64,000 bases of DNA from Incurvaria masculella (GCA_946894095.1 OX335646.2:12890077-12954076), one strand, 5' to 3'; counted from the stretch's first letter, positions 22,332 to 33,890 are shown. Numbers and translations: made by a program. The notes: generated by a model not told the origin, from the sequence alone.

Positions 22332-22879
22332 TTAAGGTGGGCCATCCCGTTCAACTCCCCATAGAAACGGGAAAAGAAGATCACGCCCATATTTCTTGTC
22401 AAAGATCCCAAATTTTGCTCAAAGTAGCTTTATTTGATCCAACTAGATGTCTGATGACCGTTGGCATTGTAAAATTGTGTTTGGTTTCTAAGTTATAAGG
22501 TCCGAAAGTTCGAATTTTTCGCGCGTTTTATACAATAACTTTGGAGGTGGATTACGCAATCTAATTACGTAAGAACATCTTAAAAAGATTAGTCATCAGA
22601 CATAGCTTAGTTAATCAAGATTTATAATCTATTTGGTTTTTGTTCGATTTTTTACTACAGCGGTCGTGGTTTACTTCTAGAAGTCGTTTTGTAATAAACA
22701 TTTTTGTAAATCTGACCAAAGTATGCACTATGCACATCGTCATTTTTGTGGACATGTTGCATCTTCCTCATCACGGAGCCTGTCTTATTCTCTGAAACAG
22801 AGAAGGTCCCAGAGCGCAACAGTACGGTTTTGTACCGTGCCCGTGAATGAGTTAGTCCCGCCGGGTTGGGCCACCTTAA
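22332..22879 (+). mobile_element. TTAA-flanked MITE (family C), copy 2
   Basis: Starts TTAAGGTGGGCCATCCCG and ends CGGGTTGGGCCACCTTAA. It is a full-length inverted partner of copy 1, and only about 470 bp separates the two. Confidence 0.88.
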
Positions 22880-22934
22880 TTGGGGGTTAGGGTTGCCATT
22901 AGTCCTTAAAGTGCAGGGTGCGTCCCGCTTTTTA

Positions 22935-22990
22935 ACCGACTTCAAAAAAAGGAGGAGGTTATCAATTCGTCTGTATGTTTTTTTTTCATA
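22935..22990 (+). repeat. 'Aaccgacttc' family repeat, short 5' fragment
   Basis: The block aaccgacttcaaaaaaagga followed by ggaggttatcaattcgtc and a T run stops where a SINE tail begins. Confidence 0.75.
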
Positions 22991-23390
22991 AGAAAAAATG
23001 TCTCGCCTTCAACTGAACATGTGTTCGAATCACAGATTACATTTTTTTTTATGTAACTGGACATGGATGGCTAATACCGAACTGACATGGGAACTACGTG
23101 CCATGCCAGAACCTTTCTTATATTGCTCGACTACATTAAACTAGACGGAAAACACGGACAATGTTCATTGCCGCTTCGACCATCGTTCATTCAACGCGAT
23201 AGTACCAACCCGGGCGGGCACCTAGTAAGTAAGGAAAGGGACCTACAGTTTAACGTGGAATCCGAACCACGGCCAGCCTCAACGGTTGAAAATGGTCACC
23301 CATCCAGAACCTAGCCGCGCTCAGAGGTGCTTTCCCAGCTTATCGAATCGCAAGGCGACGCACACTGAGCTACTGAGGCTGAAGTAAGGT
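22991..23390 (-). repeat. SINE, 5S-headed subfamily, near full length
   Basis: On the minus strand the head holds gcgcggctaggttctggatg then ggtgacc, resembling 5S rRNA box C. It is followed by ggctggccgtggttcggatt, the body, and a 3' end at tccagttacataaaaaaaaa. The far 5' head begins cagcctcagtagctcagtg. Confidence 0.85.
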
Positions 23391-23797
23391 TCAAATTGTC
23401 CCGGATTTCCGAAAATTGGGATGCATAATGAACTTTTGGATGAACCAAGTTTTAATTTACAAGTTTGATATCAATCATATTTTTTATTGAATCTACTATA
23501 TTTACATATTATATTATGCAGCTATGCTGAGGTAACTAGTGCAATGTATCGATATCGAGAATATTATTTTAGATCAACTTCTAGATTTCCCTTAAACCGC
23601 CTCAGTCGGCCTGTCCCGATTTCATCTTCATGAGGTACGGAAACCCTGAGGGGTATAATATAGGAATGAAAACGTTTTTATTTTCCCAACAATATTATAA
23701 CGGTAAATAAATCAGTAATGACAGGGAATCACACAAATATTACCATGGTCATAATTATGGTAATAAACAGTCGTTTTCTATTACATGTATGTGTTAC

Positions 23798-24030
23798 GGT
23801 TAAAGCCCGATGTTGGTTAAAGTCCGAAACCTTTTTTTCTTGAAGGTACCTTAGAGTTCGACATAACCCAAGAGTTAATGGTAATAAAACATACCTTAAC
23901 CTATTTTATTCATTCATACAACAAATAAAAAGATTTTAAAGTCCTATTTTTTTCTTGGAGAAATCCAACAAACTTCAAGGAAAAAATACTTTAGAACTTT
24001 AACCAACAACGGGATTTAACCGTTATACAT
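23798..24030. mobile_element. Small element with about 45-bp inverted termini
   Basis: The left end ggttaaagcccgatgttggt...cctttttttcttgaa is the inverse of the right end cttcaaggaaaaaatact...ttaaccaacaacgggattta, with several mismatches. An orphan terminus is at 9225-9290. Confidence 0.7.
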
Positions 24031-24164
24031 GCACTGGAAAGAGAAGGAATTCCACCACCGTTCCATATAGCCGCGCTCAGTGTTTCTTAACCTCGATATC
24101 GAACGTTGAAGCGTCGTGCCATTGGGTTACCAAGGTCGACATGCAGAAAATATTTTATTAGATT

Positions 24165-24320
24165 CACTATTATAAAATCCAACGCTTAGTGTCTGCCTGT
24201 AAGTCAGCTTATAACTTGAAAACCGCTTAGCCGATTTTGATGCGGTGAATAGGTACGTATATTACAGTATTTCCACCAATTACCTATGTGCTATAACTGA
24301 CCATTAGGCGAAATCAAGGG
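24165..24320 (+). repeat. RTE/SINE-type 3' region fragment
   Basis: Contains attataaaatccaacgctta and ttgaaaaccgcttagccgat, the conserved 'accgcttagccgattttgatg' theme of arthropod retroelement 3' regions. There is no coding. Confidence 0.4.
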
Positions 24321-24659
24321 CAAGCTGTAGAAAACTGTTTTTCCTAAAAATAAAACATTTTCTACTGCAAAATAATGTTTCATTTACTTTAAAAAAATAC
24401 TTTCTACTGTACGTACCTGTTGACGTCAACTAAACACCCACAATAAAACAGAATGCACGTATGTTTTAAAAACTTTTCGAGATAATATTTGACTTCACTG
24501 CTAACTACATATTTGCACACATGTTGCTTTGCCCACCGTGTTGTATTATTTAATAACACCATTCTCAATCGTTCGGTTATGAGAGATTGAACATTTCATG
24601 GCTGTCGGTGTCTACACATTATGTATGTATCACTGATCGTATGCAATCATATGGTACAT

Positions 24660-24957
24660 TTTACACGGCACGGCTCGGGCCGACGGGATGTGGAGTTGAA
24701 GCGCCGCGCCGCCGCCGCTGGCAATTTGTTCAATGAACGCCAATTTGCCGTCGTGATTGGACGAATCATGGCTCATTTTAAAGGCAGCACCGACTTTTTA
24801 TGTAGGCGGGAAAGCGTAGTCTTCCGCACTGATTGTTACGTGTCGGTTATTTGAGGTTATGTCGGGGAGGTGGTTATGCGCCCGCCCGCCCGACAGAAAA
24901 GCGCGTGCGCGGCCCTTCACTCCCGCCCCACTGCCGCCCCTTCCCCTGTGCAGTCAG
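24660..24957. other. CpG-rich block of unknown role
   Basis: GC-rich patches (gccgcgccgccgccgctggc, gcgcccgcccgcccgacag) stand out from an AT-rich surround. There are short open frames on both strands but no recognisable protein. It could be an unassigned promoter or first exon; nothing further supports it. Confidence 0.3.
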
Positions 24958-25165
24958 TAGGCCTATTCTTGGAATTCCGTGCACAGCAATCCAGAATATT
25001 TCACTCGAGAAAGCCGCTTTCTTAGCGGTAGACAAAGCGATTTTCTCGACGGAAAACCTTGAAACATTGAAAAACCTTGCCCCGGAATCTTTCCGTCGAG
25101 AAAGCCACTTCGACAATCGCTATAAAAGCGGTTTTCTCGATTGAAATATTCCTCATTTCTAAGCG
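24958..25165. mobile_element. Foldback MITE family 'cggttttctag', copy with strong inverted interior
   Basis: Starts gtaggcctattcttggaatt. Paired blocks tcgagaaagccgctttctta / ctataaaagcggttttctcga and gattttctcgacggaaaacc / ccgtcgagaaagcca form a long imperfect hairpin. Confidence 0.8.
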
Positions 25166-25899
25166 CGGAATTACAAGAATTTACACCCAGCGCATGGGGG
25201 ACCCGCGCACGGTTCGGATTTATTTTTATAAAGCAGAGGCCGCCCTAAGAGAGCATGCAGTTCGATCCATGCTATGTACATAAAAAAATGACACGTTTTG
25301 CAATGCAAGAAATAGATGCAAATAATTTTACATCTATTTCCTGTCGAGTCTGGAATAATGGCCATTCATAGATGCGATGATATCAACTTGGGCTGAATCA
25401 ACTCTACCGCCTAGTTAGTAACCTAGCGTTTTATATGGGTTCCGAACAACGAAGTGACCCGAATTCCCAATGAAATTGCACACTTTATGCTAGGATTAAA
25501 AATAAATATGTGCATGCTAGCTGGACTTAAACCCACAGACTACTCCCATAGGTACTCCACAGAATAGAATTGGTGACAATAATTCTCAAATTTCATGTAT
25601 TTATAAAAAAAAATGAGTCTTCTTAAAATAAAAATAGCGTTATACTAAATTATTATGCAGTAATTTGCTGATCATTCATTTCATTGCTTTTTTTGTTTCC
25701 ATAGGGTGTTCGAAAATATTATTTCAAAAAGCGTCCTTAATAATTACATTTAAACATATAAGTTGCATACCTTTTTGTAAACTATTTAAAAAACCCTTTA
25801 GTTTGATACCCCACTCGATAGGTTTCAAGAAAAAAAATATTTGAAAACACATAATTTGGCGCCAAAAATCAGCCATGATTTTTTTTATGATTTTGATAT

Positions 25900-26060
25900 A
25901 CCCAGTGTCACTCTCACAATTAAGACGAATGTAACGACACCTCTCAAGCTAAAATCCATCAAGCCGTTTAGGCTGCAGGGGGCGACAAAGAAATATACAT
26001 ACATACATACATACACTCGAAAAACATAACCCTCCTTCTTTCGCAGTCGGGTAAAAATAT
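25900..26060 (+). repeat. Retroelement 3' tail with (ATAC)n microsatellite
   Basis: Reads aaaatccatcaagccgttta, ggctgcagggggcgacaaag, a (catacata)n run, then cataaccctccttctttcgc and agtcgggtaaaaa. A related tail, cataacccttccttttggctt...agtcgggtaaaaa, is at 62105-62145. Confidence 0.6.
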
Positions 26061-26124
26061 ACAAAAACGTATAATAATAATTGTAAGGAATATAATATGT
26101 CGAACTAACGGTTTCCCGGTACCT

Positions 26125-26255
26125 ACATACTGTCATGACAGGCCAACACAACACGCGGGAACTAGATTCCCAGAAGAAGAACCTTCCTTAAATTGCACTG
26201 TTACATAGAACTAAATGGAAAACACGAACAAATTTCATTTCCAATTTTTAATTCC
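26125..26255 (-). repeat. SINE body fragment
   Basis: A degenerate 3' half (ggccaacacaacacgcggga, taaatggaaaacacgaacaa) lies tail-to-head against the full copy that follows. Confidence 0.65.
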
Positions 26256-26267
26256 AAAATCAAATTT

Positions 26268-26655
26268 GTCAGCCTCAGTGGCCCAGTGGCGCGACACTTC
26301 GGCGATCGCTTTCCGAGGTTAAGCAACGCTGGGTCCGGTCTGGCCTGGGTGGGTGACCATTCGACCGTTGAGAGAGGCTGGCCGTGGTTCGGATTCCACG
26401 TTAAACTGTAGGTCCCCTTCCTTACTTACTAGGTGGTAGGGTTAATCCCGCCCGGGTTGGTACCATCGCATTGGATGAACGATGGTCGAAGCGGCAATGA
26501 AAATTGTCCGTGTTTTCCATCCAGTTCAATGTAGCCGTGCAATATAAGGAAGGTCCCGGCATGGCACCTAGTTTCCATGTGGTGTGTTGGGCTAATACCA
26601 TGACAGAAGGTGTGGTATTAGCCATCCATGTCCAGTCACATAAAAAAAAATCCTT
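26268..26655 (+). repeat. SINE, 5S-headed subfamily, full length
   Basis: The head contains ccgaggttaagcaacgctgg (like 5S box A) and cctgggtgggtgacc (like box C). Then come ggctggccgtggttcggatt and the shared body, and it ends in a poly(A) after catgtccagtcacat. The spacing of the two boxes is as in 5S rRNA genes. Confidence 0.9.
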
Positions 26656-26815
26656 TTCAACCATTTTTATTCAATGCGATGGTACCAACCCGGGCTGGAT
26701 TTAACCTGATACCTAGTAACTAAGGAAGGGCATCTACGGTTTTCAGTGGAATCCAAAACCCAGCCAGCCTCAACAATCGAACAATCACGGTACGCCTTAA
26801 ACGGTTATACGTTAA
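26656..26815 (-). repeat. SINE fragment, inverted to its neighbour
   Basis: The blocks attcaatgcgatggtaccaa and gccagcctcaacaatcgaac read on the minus strand, forming a head-to-head arrangement with the full copy at 26268-26655. Confidence 0.7.
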
Positions 26816-26992
26816 ACGAGCTCAAACTCAAAGGTGTTTGGATATGTCAGTGTCGAGATCCTTAGGTCGAGATCTCTTCCACCTAGTACTGATTAGGCTA
26901 AATTTTATTAATTTATTTCGTGCTGATGAAATCATAAACAAAAAAGGGAGTTTTGGTAATGATAAAAAAATCGTAACTCGATACCATACGAC

Positions 26993-28083
26993 CACGGAGG
27001 ATAGAGGTAGAGAGGAGATGGTCTAAGCAAACTGGGTCTGTGTCCACCAAGTGGGTCACCACGTCACAGCCCACGTGATATGAAGGCGTGGCTAAGCGAC
27101 GACATTCGCGACATGGCGCTGGCGGTGTTAGGTTGTGGGACAAAATTATGGTCTGCGGCGCAATTTTCAGCGAACAGTCGACTATACGATGAGATTTTGT
27201 ATAAAATGTTGCAAACATTACACAGGTCAGAATAATCTAAAGTTTGTAGTTGGAATTACGTTTTATTTGTCAGTAAAACACCTCATATTTTATAATTTGA
27301 GTCAATATTCGAGCATTGTAACGATGTATCGCTCTCGCTATGTGCCGATAGATGGCGCGCTATCATTTTATTTTTACGGTAAGAAATGTTGATCTCATGA
27401 TGCTAATTTTTATTACATTTTTAAATTAAAATTATTTGAATCGGCGCGAAGGCATAGATTAAAATTTCGAAGGCTTTTTTATAGAAAAAAACACACAGTA
27501 AAATAAAAAAAGGCTAGTAGTTAAAAGTTGTAGTCTTTTAACCACTAAGAATAGCTCTCGGAATAGCTGCTACCGGAATATCGATTCTTCCGGTAGATGG
27601 ATTTCGCAAAAATGGGCGGACCGTGAAGCGATTTTCCCCCAGCTTCCCCGCACAGTGTCACGCTGCGATCCATAGTCAGTTTGTCAGCCTCAATGGCCCA
27701 GTGGCGCGACACTTCGGCGATCGCTCTCCGAAGTTAAGCAACGCTGGGTCCGGTCTGGTCTTGGATGGGTGACCATTCGACCGTTGAGAGAGGCTGGCCG
27801 TGGTTCGGATTCCACGTTAAAACTAGGTGGTAGGGTAAATCCCGCCCGGGTTGGTACCATCGCATTGGATGAACGATGGTCGAAGCGGCAATGAAAATTG
27901 TCCGTGTTTTCCGTCCAGTTCAATGTAGCCGTGCAATATAAGGAAGGTCCTGGCATGGCACCTAGTTCCCATGTGGTGTGTTGGGCTAATACCATGACAG
28001 AAATTGTGGTATTAGCCATCCATGTCCAGTCACATAAAAAAACAAGAGTTAAAAACATCTCCTCTCTACCTCTATCCTCCGTG
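26993..28083. repeat. 28-bp perfect inverted repeats bracketing about 1.1 kb
   Basis: Positions 26993-27020 and 28056-28083 are exact inverses over 28 bases (core ggatagaggtagagaggag). The interior has unique-looking sequence (27021-27680) and a full 5S-headed SINE that ends 10 bases before the right arm. No transposase frame is visible. It may be a non-autonomous element into which the SINE inserted. Confidence 0.6.
27682..28046 (+). repeat. SINE, 5S-headed subfamily, full length (clearest head)
   Basis: The block at 27731-27750 (aagttaagcaacgctgggtc) and ggtcttggatgggtgacc at 27757-27774 match 5S rRNA internal-promoter elements almost base for base. The body is as in other copies but lacks the ggtccccttccttactta segment. 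It ends with an A-rich tail at 28046. Confidence 0.92.
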
Positions 28084-28446
28084 CATACGACATTTAAAAA
28101 ACCCCTGCTACGCTTACCTGTAAAAAAATTGTCGGTCGATGTGCCGAACACACCCTATGATTACATTAAATTAATACTTTTTTCTTTCAATTAGCTTTAT
28201 AGCTATCGAAACATTTCGCGCTCGATTCGCTCGCGTTTTAATCTGGTTGTATTATGACCCGTCCCATCCGAGCTTGGGTGCAGTCATAGTTTCCCGAAAC
28301 GCTTGATCGGGTCCAGTGGCGCATTTGCTCGCTATTGGTGATCGAAATATCAATTAATTGCCGTCTTGCTGTCAGAAGGCGTCATGTGTGGAACAGTGCT
28401 CGAACAGTCGCGAGTCGATGGGCGATTGTAAGCGCACGGGGACGCG

Positions 28447-28732
28447 ATGGTTTTTATGTAGCTGGACATGGATGGCTAATACCAAACTGAACGTCACATA
28501 TTAGCCTAATACACCACATGGGAACTAGGTGCCCATGCCAGGACCTTCCTTATATTGCTCGGCTATTATCGGCTACATTGAACTGGATGGAAAACACGGA
28601 CAATTTTCATTGCCCCTTCGACCATCGTTCATTCAACGCGATGGTACCAACCCGGGGCGATTAACCCTACCACTTAGTAAGTAAGGAAGGGAACCTACAG
28701 TTTTACGTGTAATCCGAACCACCCGGCGGGAC
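28447..28732 (-). repeat. SINE, 5S-headed, body half (split by a MITE)
   Basis: Tail and body (tagctggacatggatggctaa, ctggatggaaaacacggaca, taatccgaaccacc) stop at 28732. The head resumes at 29227 beyond the inserted family C element. Confidence 0.88.
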
Positions 28733-29226
28733 CAACTCATTCGCGGGCATGGTACAAAACCGTGCTGTTCCGCTCTGGGACCTTCTCTGTTTCAAAGAAT
28801 AAGACAGGCTCCGTGATGAGGAAGATGCAACATGTCCACAAAAAAGACAATGTGCATAGTGTATGATTTGGTAAGATTTACGACATTTTTTACGACTACC
28901 GCTGTAGTCAAAAATCTAACAAAAATCAAATAGATTATAAATCTTGATTAAATAAGTTATGTCTGATGACTAATATTTTTAAGAAGTTCTTACTTTATCA
29001 TTGCGTAATAAACCACCAAAGTTATTGTATAAAACGCGCGAAAAATGCGAACTTTCGGACCTTATAACTTAGAAACCAAACACAATTTTACAATGCCAAC
29101 GGTCATCAGACATCTAGTTCGATTAAATAAAGCTATTTTGAGCAAAATTTGCGATCTTTGACAAGAAATATGGGCGTGATCTTCTTTCCCCTTTTGTATG
29201 GGGAGTTGAGCGGGTTGGGCCACCTT
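28733..29226 (-). mobile_element. TTAA-type MITE (family C), copy 3, nested in a SINE
   Basis: Contains the family interior (catgtccacaaaaaagacaa, gtctgatgactaatattttt) and the right end gggttgggccacctta. The left terminus is missing, and about 13 bases of the SINE at the junction are also lost, so a deletion accompanied or followed the insertion. Confidence 0.85.
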
Positions 29227-29333
29227 AGAGGGTTGAAAATGGTCACCCATCCAGAACCTAACCGCGCTCAGAGGTGCTTACCCAGCTTATCGAATCGCAA
29301 GGCGTCGCACCACTGGGCTACCGAGGCTGACTG
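29227..29333 (-). repeat. SINE, 5S-headed, head half (other side of the MITE)
   Basis: Carries gggttgaaaatggtcaccca, tccagaacctaaccgcgctc and ccactgggctaccgaggctg, the inverted head that completes the copy at 28447-28732. Confidence 0.88.
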
Positions 29334-29531
29334 ATTGGGTCATGCGGGACAAAATCTAATGCGTGTTTACTGAAGACAATTCCAATAGGCAAAGCTATAT
29401 AGGGCCAAGAAGGCTAGACGCGTCTGGATTCAGAGAACTTTCCGGCCATGAGTAGGTAATGCATCCACAGTAGGAGCGAGATCTGTAATCCAACAACCAA
29501 AGCAAACTACATTTATATCTCGAATTATCTT

Positions 29532-29783
29532 AAAAACCGGCCAAGTGCGACTTGGACTCGCACACGAAGGGCTCCGCACCATCTACATTTTTTCAATTAT
29601 TAAGATCAAGCAAAAAACGACAAAAAATGTATGCGAGCCCCCTTTTATTTTTATTATTCTTAATCTTTCCTATTTGTTGTAATAGCGGCAATTTAAATAC
29701 ACACTCTGTGAAAAATTCAAGTACAGACAGCGGGGGCTTAGTAATAGGGATCCGTTGGCACGCCTTGGGTACGGAACCCTACG
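29532..29783 (+). mobile_element. Helentron/Helitron-like element, copy 3 (microsatellite lost)
   Basis: The 5' end accggccaagtgcgacttgg and the 3' end gggtacggaaccctac are present. The (GACG)n tract and the segment before it are reduced to a single cagacagcgg. The deletion happens to leave a frame open through the element into downstream sequence. Confidence 0.8.
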
Positions 29784-29786
29784 AAA

Positions 29787-30013
29787 AAAACAATGTCTTC
29801 AGCTTCAATTTAATTACAGATTTTATGCATACATATTATTTAGATAGCCACTGGTTTGCATTCATTGATAAGATGACGAATACAATAATATCTTGTATAG
29901 ATAATGTCGATAAGATTGCGTTTGATATCAAGGATCCGCCTGCTCGAAAATATCATGGCCAAATTAATAAAATCAAAGCTGCTGCCAAGTTGCGTTCTTC
30001 TAAGCTAGCGTAA
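29787..30013 (+). other. Unrecognised open frame continuing out of a Helentron-like copy
   Basis: Codons after the element continue uninterrupted to a TAA at 30011. The peptide contains WFAFIDKMTNTIISCIDNVD and ends KIKAAAKLRSSKLA. A possible acceptor (ttaattacag) lies near 29818, so the last 64 or so codons could be an exon. There is no known family and no donor partner, and it could equally be chance or an unrecognised element. Confidence 0.25.
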
Positions 30014-30211
30014 AACTCATAACATTTCGTTTAATGTTGAGTAGGATCTCTTTTTAGTTCGTCGAGCGAAGTCGTGTGTGCAGGGCTTGAAGGCAAGATG
30101 TTCACCTTTGGAGAGGCTAAATTACAATTCGCAGAGTGAGTAAACATATTATTTAATATTTACTTACACCGTTCTCTTAGTTCATCTGCTGCTTTATATT
30201 ACTGTCATCCT

Positions 30212-30485
30212 CGGTAGCCCATGGAGCCACGCTTCGGCGTTAGATAATTTCTGCGCCAATAATTATGGAAGGGTTATAGTTTTTATCACTGCCTGCCGTG
30301 GTTCCGCACCACAATCTGTACGTGGGCACGCACAATTTTGCGTTCCTTACTCACTAGATGGTAGGGCCAAAGCTTTTTCCGCATTAAATAAAAGATGGTC
30401 GAGGCTGCATCCGAAACTGTCCATGTACTTGATTAAGTTCAATGTAGACGTCAAATGAAAGGAAGGTCTTCTATATAATATGTAG
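30212..30485 (+). repeat. Highly diverged SINE, 5S-headed type
   Basis: Faint matches are cctcggtagcccatggagcc, cctgccgtggttccgcacca, actagatggtagggccaaag and taaaagatggtcgaggctgc. It is the oldest-looking copy in the window. Confidence 0.6.
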
Positions 30486-32870
30486 CTAGGTTCTATTTAC
30501 TAGCACGGTTTATGGCCCCCACTAGAGGTGCCCGAAGACGCCCATGGACTTTCGATCATTCTCAGGGGCTGCGAGAACCATGCCTGTCGGCCATGATAAA
30601 GGTTGTATTTTGGTTGTGCTTGGCAAGGATCGGATTCCACAGTTCACCCCTTTCTCTAAAAATAAAATATCTAGAGGATCGTTTGGTTCTAATTGAAGAA
30701 GTGTTAAGAGTGCATGGATCCGTTACCTGTATGTTGCGCGTACTTGAATTTGCTTGCATTATAGTCATCTAATGTATCTACGGCGTAAAAAGTCTTGCAG
30801 CAGGACCCTAGAATCTTATGGAAGATTAGTGCTGTGGTGGGTGAATATCGTACGCTAAAACGGTAACCAGAGGCACCATCCTCTACACTCTCCTCTCTCA
30901 ACGTTATGATAGCGTGCTCGCTATCCATTTGTAGCTGGTAATGTTATATGAAGATTAGTAAACAAGTTAAAAGTAGCTTGGGGATGGATCCCGATACCTT
31001 GACATGAGAGCCAAGTATATTTTTATGTGAAAGGCCGGGGTATGGTATGAAGCTACAAGGAGAGAAAGGGACGAAGACTTTCGAAGGGATGGCGAAAGGG
31101 GCCTGGTCCGCCTGTACGTAGGTTCGGTAGAATGAAGCCCCAAAAGGGCTGCAGGAAATGTGGATGCAGGGTCGTGGATTTAAATAGTATCGCTACGTTT
31201 CTCTTAGTCGAGAGGACAGGGGGATTCAGTTTACAAATACCGTTATGAAAGTCACGCCGTCTAAAGGCTTAAACTGAAGCCATCATGGCGCTGTCAGGAT
31301 GGTCTACAGCAGCCTGAAGGTCGCGTTGTTCCAAATTCACACCATGAAGGCTGCGAGCGCCAAGCCTAGAAGACGTGGATATCTTGAAGGTCTCGAGACG
31401 GTCCATTAGGTTGGGCGAAGGCTGCCACACGGTGGCTCAGAGACCCGGCGAAGATGGATCTGTCCTGCACGAGGCCATACCGACGACTGCAGACTTTTTT
31501 CCAAAACTGCCCCTTCATTCGCTTTTGTTAAAGCTTTTGTTTAACAAGCGAAGTTCGCTCGTTCTTATTTTATTTGAAACTCGGGCTAAACTTCCAGCAA
31601 GTGTCTAGATCTTTCCAGAAGCTTCTCTTCTTCTTTTAAAAAATACCTTACGGATAAAAAGGGTTGATTATTGTTCATCGGATAGTCTGTCACCAACTGA
31701 TATCCACCCGCTAGCTTATTTGAAATGTTTTTTTTTATTGTAAGGCTCTTTAATAGTTTTGAGCAGTAGTTTTTTTAGTTCAATGATTATGAGATAATAC
31801 AACGCTCATATTGTAGCGTTATAATACAAAAACACATCATACCGTATCGTACCGTGCGCATTTTAGTGTACAGAATAAGGCCTCGTTTATGATTATTACA
31901 CAATCGTTATTATTAGGGGCTGTTACTAGAGGTATAAAAAGTCATTTTTCCCTCAGTCCAATTTCCCAAAAACTTCATCCACTGAATCAGATTAAAAGTA
32001 GATGTCGCCTTAACATGCGTAGTCATCTAGATTGCTAGCTCTTATGAAATAAATCGTAATAAAAGCATGAGTGCAGAATGGTAACAAAAAATAAGACAAA
32101 CATGTTCCTCGGTCTCGTAATATCAATGCGTCATTGGATTTTTTATCCATTTATTTTTAAACAGATGCATGGTCGTCACATTCTTTAACATATTATCGAA
32201 TTATTTGTATTAATTTCAATTACTAATTTAGACGACATTCTCCATATCATACAATAATTAATCTATAAACCACCCAGTACACTCCCAGTATATAAGACTC
32301 CTCTTATGAAATCATCGAATCAAATATCATTGAATATTTTTGTGGCTCCTAAGCCTGTGATATCTTTTGTCTTAGCTAGTGGTCTACACCCCACGCTATA
32401 CACTTATTTCTATATTATTCAATATTCAATGATAATGCGGTCGATTGTTCGTAACCCATGTAAAACTGTAGGACCCTCCTTATTTACTTACGAGTGTTTC
32501 GCGGGTATCTGTAAATTCGCGCGCTTTCGGAAACGCTCCGAGTTTATATTAATAAAACAAATCAATGGTGGTTTTATCTAACAAAATAATAGAAATTATT
32601 GAGGTGAATATCACCTTATTCCTTCGGGAATACGGTGTTTTCTTTTTTTTTTTGTTATTAAGGTTTATCAACACTGATTATTTTCAAAGTATATTAATAA
32701 AAATGAAGCAAGACAGCCAGGTGGAAATATTCACTAACTAAAGACAAATACAACATGCTTATGTAATAACTTTCACATACTTATTAAAGATAAAGCTAAT
32801 GTTTAAGATAAAGTAAATTAAAGGTTAATTAAATATAAAAAAGTAAATTTAGAAAATACCTGCTCCACAA
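30486..32870. other. Repeat-derived or unassigned intergenic DNA
   Basis: Contains gcccgaagacgcccatggact...gctgcgagaaccatg near 30530-30595, a block shared with 46.75 and 47.8 kb. A more GC-rich patch at about 31030-31500 has short frames but no recognisable protein. The rest is AT-rich with nothing identified. Confidence 0.4.
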
Positions 32871-33469
32871 GTACGTATATTCCTGCAAATTCCTATGTCT
32901 CCTGCAAATGATGGTGTAATGCTAGTTAAATATTCTAGTTTCTTCGGCTCTTGTGTAAAGATTATGATTTATGAGATTTAAAAATATTCTAAACCAATTG
33001 AAATCAAAAAGAAAATACTCATACACATTTATTTTTCTGTGGGTTGACCCACCCAGGAAACATTTACCGAAAATTGTAAACTACGTTTGTATGGGGAGCG
33101 TAATTTTCTGATGCTTACGGGCCCACCTTAAAGTGGCTAATAGTGTTCGTTATTGCATATAATATTGGGATTATTTCGATGTTCCGAGTACAGCACCTGT
33201 TTCCCAAAAAGTTTAAAGTGAATTATTAGAATATTTTAAACCGAGTAATTTGACGCTTTGTATACTTTCAGTCATCTTCACGAGCATAAGAGCTGACAAT
33301 TTTATAAAAATAAGTTGGAATGATGTGCCAATATACTGAATATTTCAAGGTCTGAGCAATCCTCACATGTCGGCTGTAATATGTGCATGGATGTGGAGTT
33401 TGTCACTCGGTTAGCGTATTTAAATGCAAATTGGAAAGTCACGATGAACTGTGAAGTGGTGACGAGAAC

Positions 33470-33890
33470 GTTTTTTTTATGTAACCCGACATTGATGGCT
33501 AATACCACACAACGAACGACAGATATTAGCCCAATGCACCACATTCCCGAAGGAATTAGGTGCCATTCCAGGACCTTCCCTTTCTGAGCGCGGCTACATT
33601 GAACTGGATGGAAAACACGGACAAATTTTCATTGCTGCTTCGACCATCTTTTCATCCAATGCGATGGTACCAACCCGGGCGGGCTTAAACTCTACCACCT
33701 AGTACGGGAAGGGGACCTACAGTTTAACATGGATTCCGAACCATGGAGCTAGTCGCATTCGTGACGAAATTAACTTATCCAACTCAGAAAGGGAAAGAAA
33801 GTCGTGCATGAACGGGGCGAGGATTTGAACTCAGACCTCTGGTATGCTAGTCAAGTCCCCGCGCCACTGGGCTACGAGTCGCTCAACGTA
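33470..33890 (-). repeat. SINE, tRNA-headed subfamily, full length
   Basis: On the minus strand the A-box-like tagcccagtggcgcgg and the B-box-like gagttcaaatcc lie at the start (about 33880-33825). The subfamily signatures tttctgagttggataagtta and actagctccatggttcggaa follow, then the shared body and a T/A-rich 3' end at 33470. Confidence 0.9.

Noticed and set aside
27700..27780. 5S rRNA gene
   Set aside because: Only the internal promoter portion resembles 5S; the flanking stems and 3' terminator are absent and a SINE body follows.
26504..28194. Similar 66- and 98-codon frames starting MSVFS
   Set aside because: Both lie in the same position of two SINE copies, so they reflect shared repeat sequence and not a gene family.
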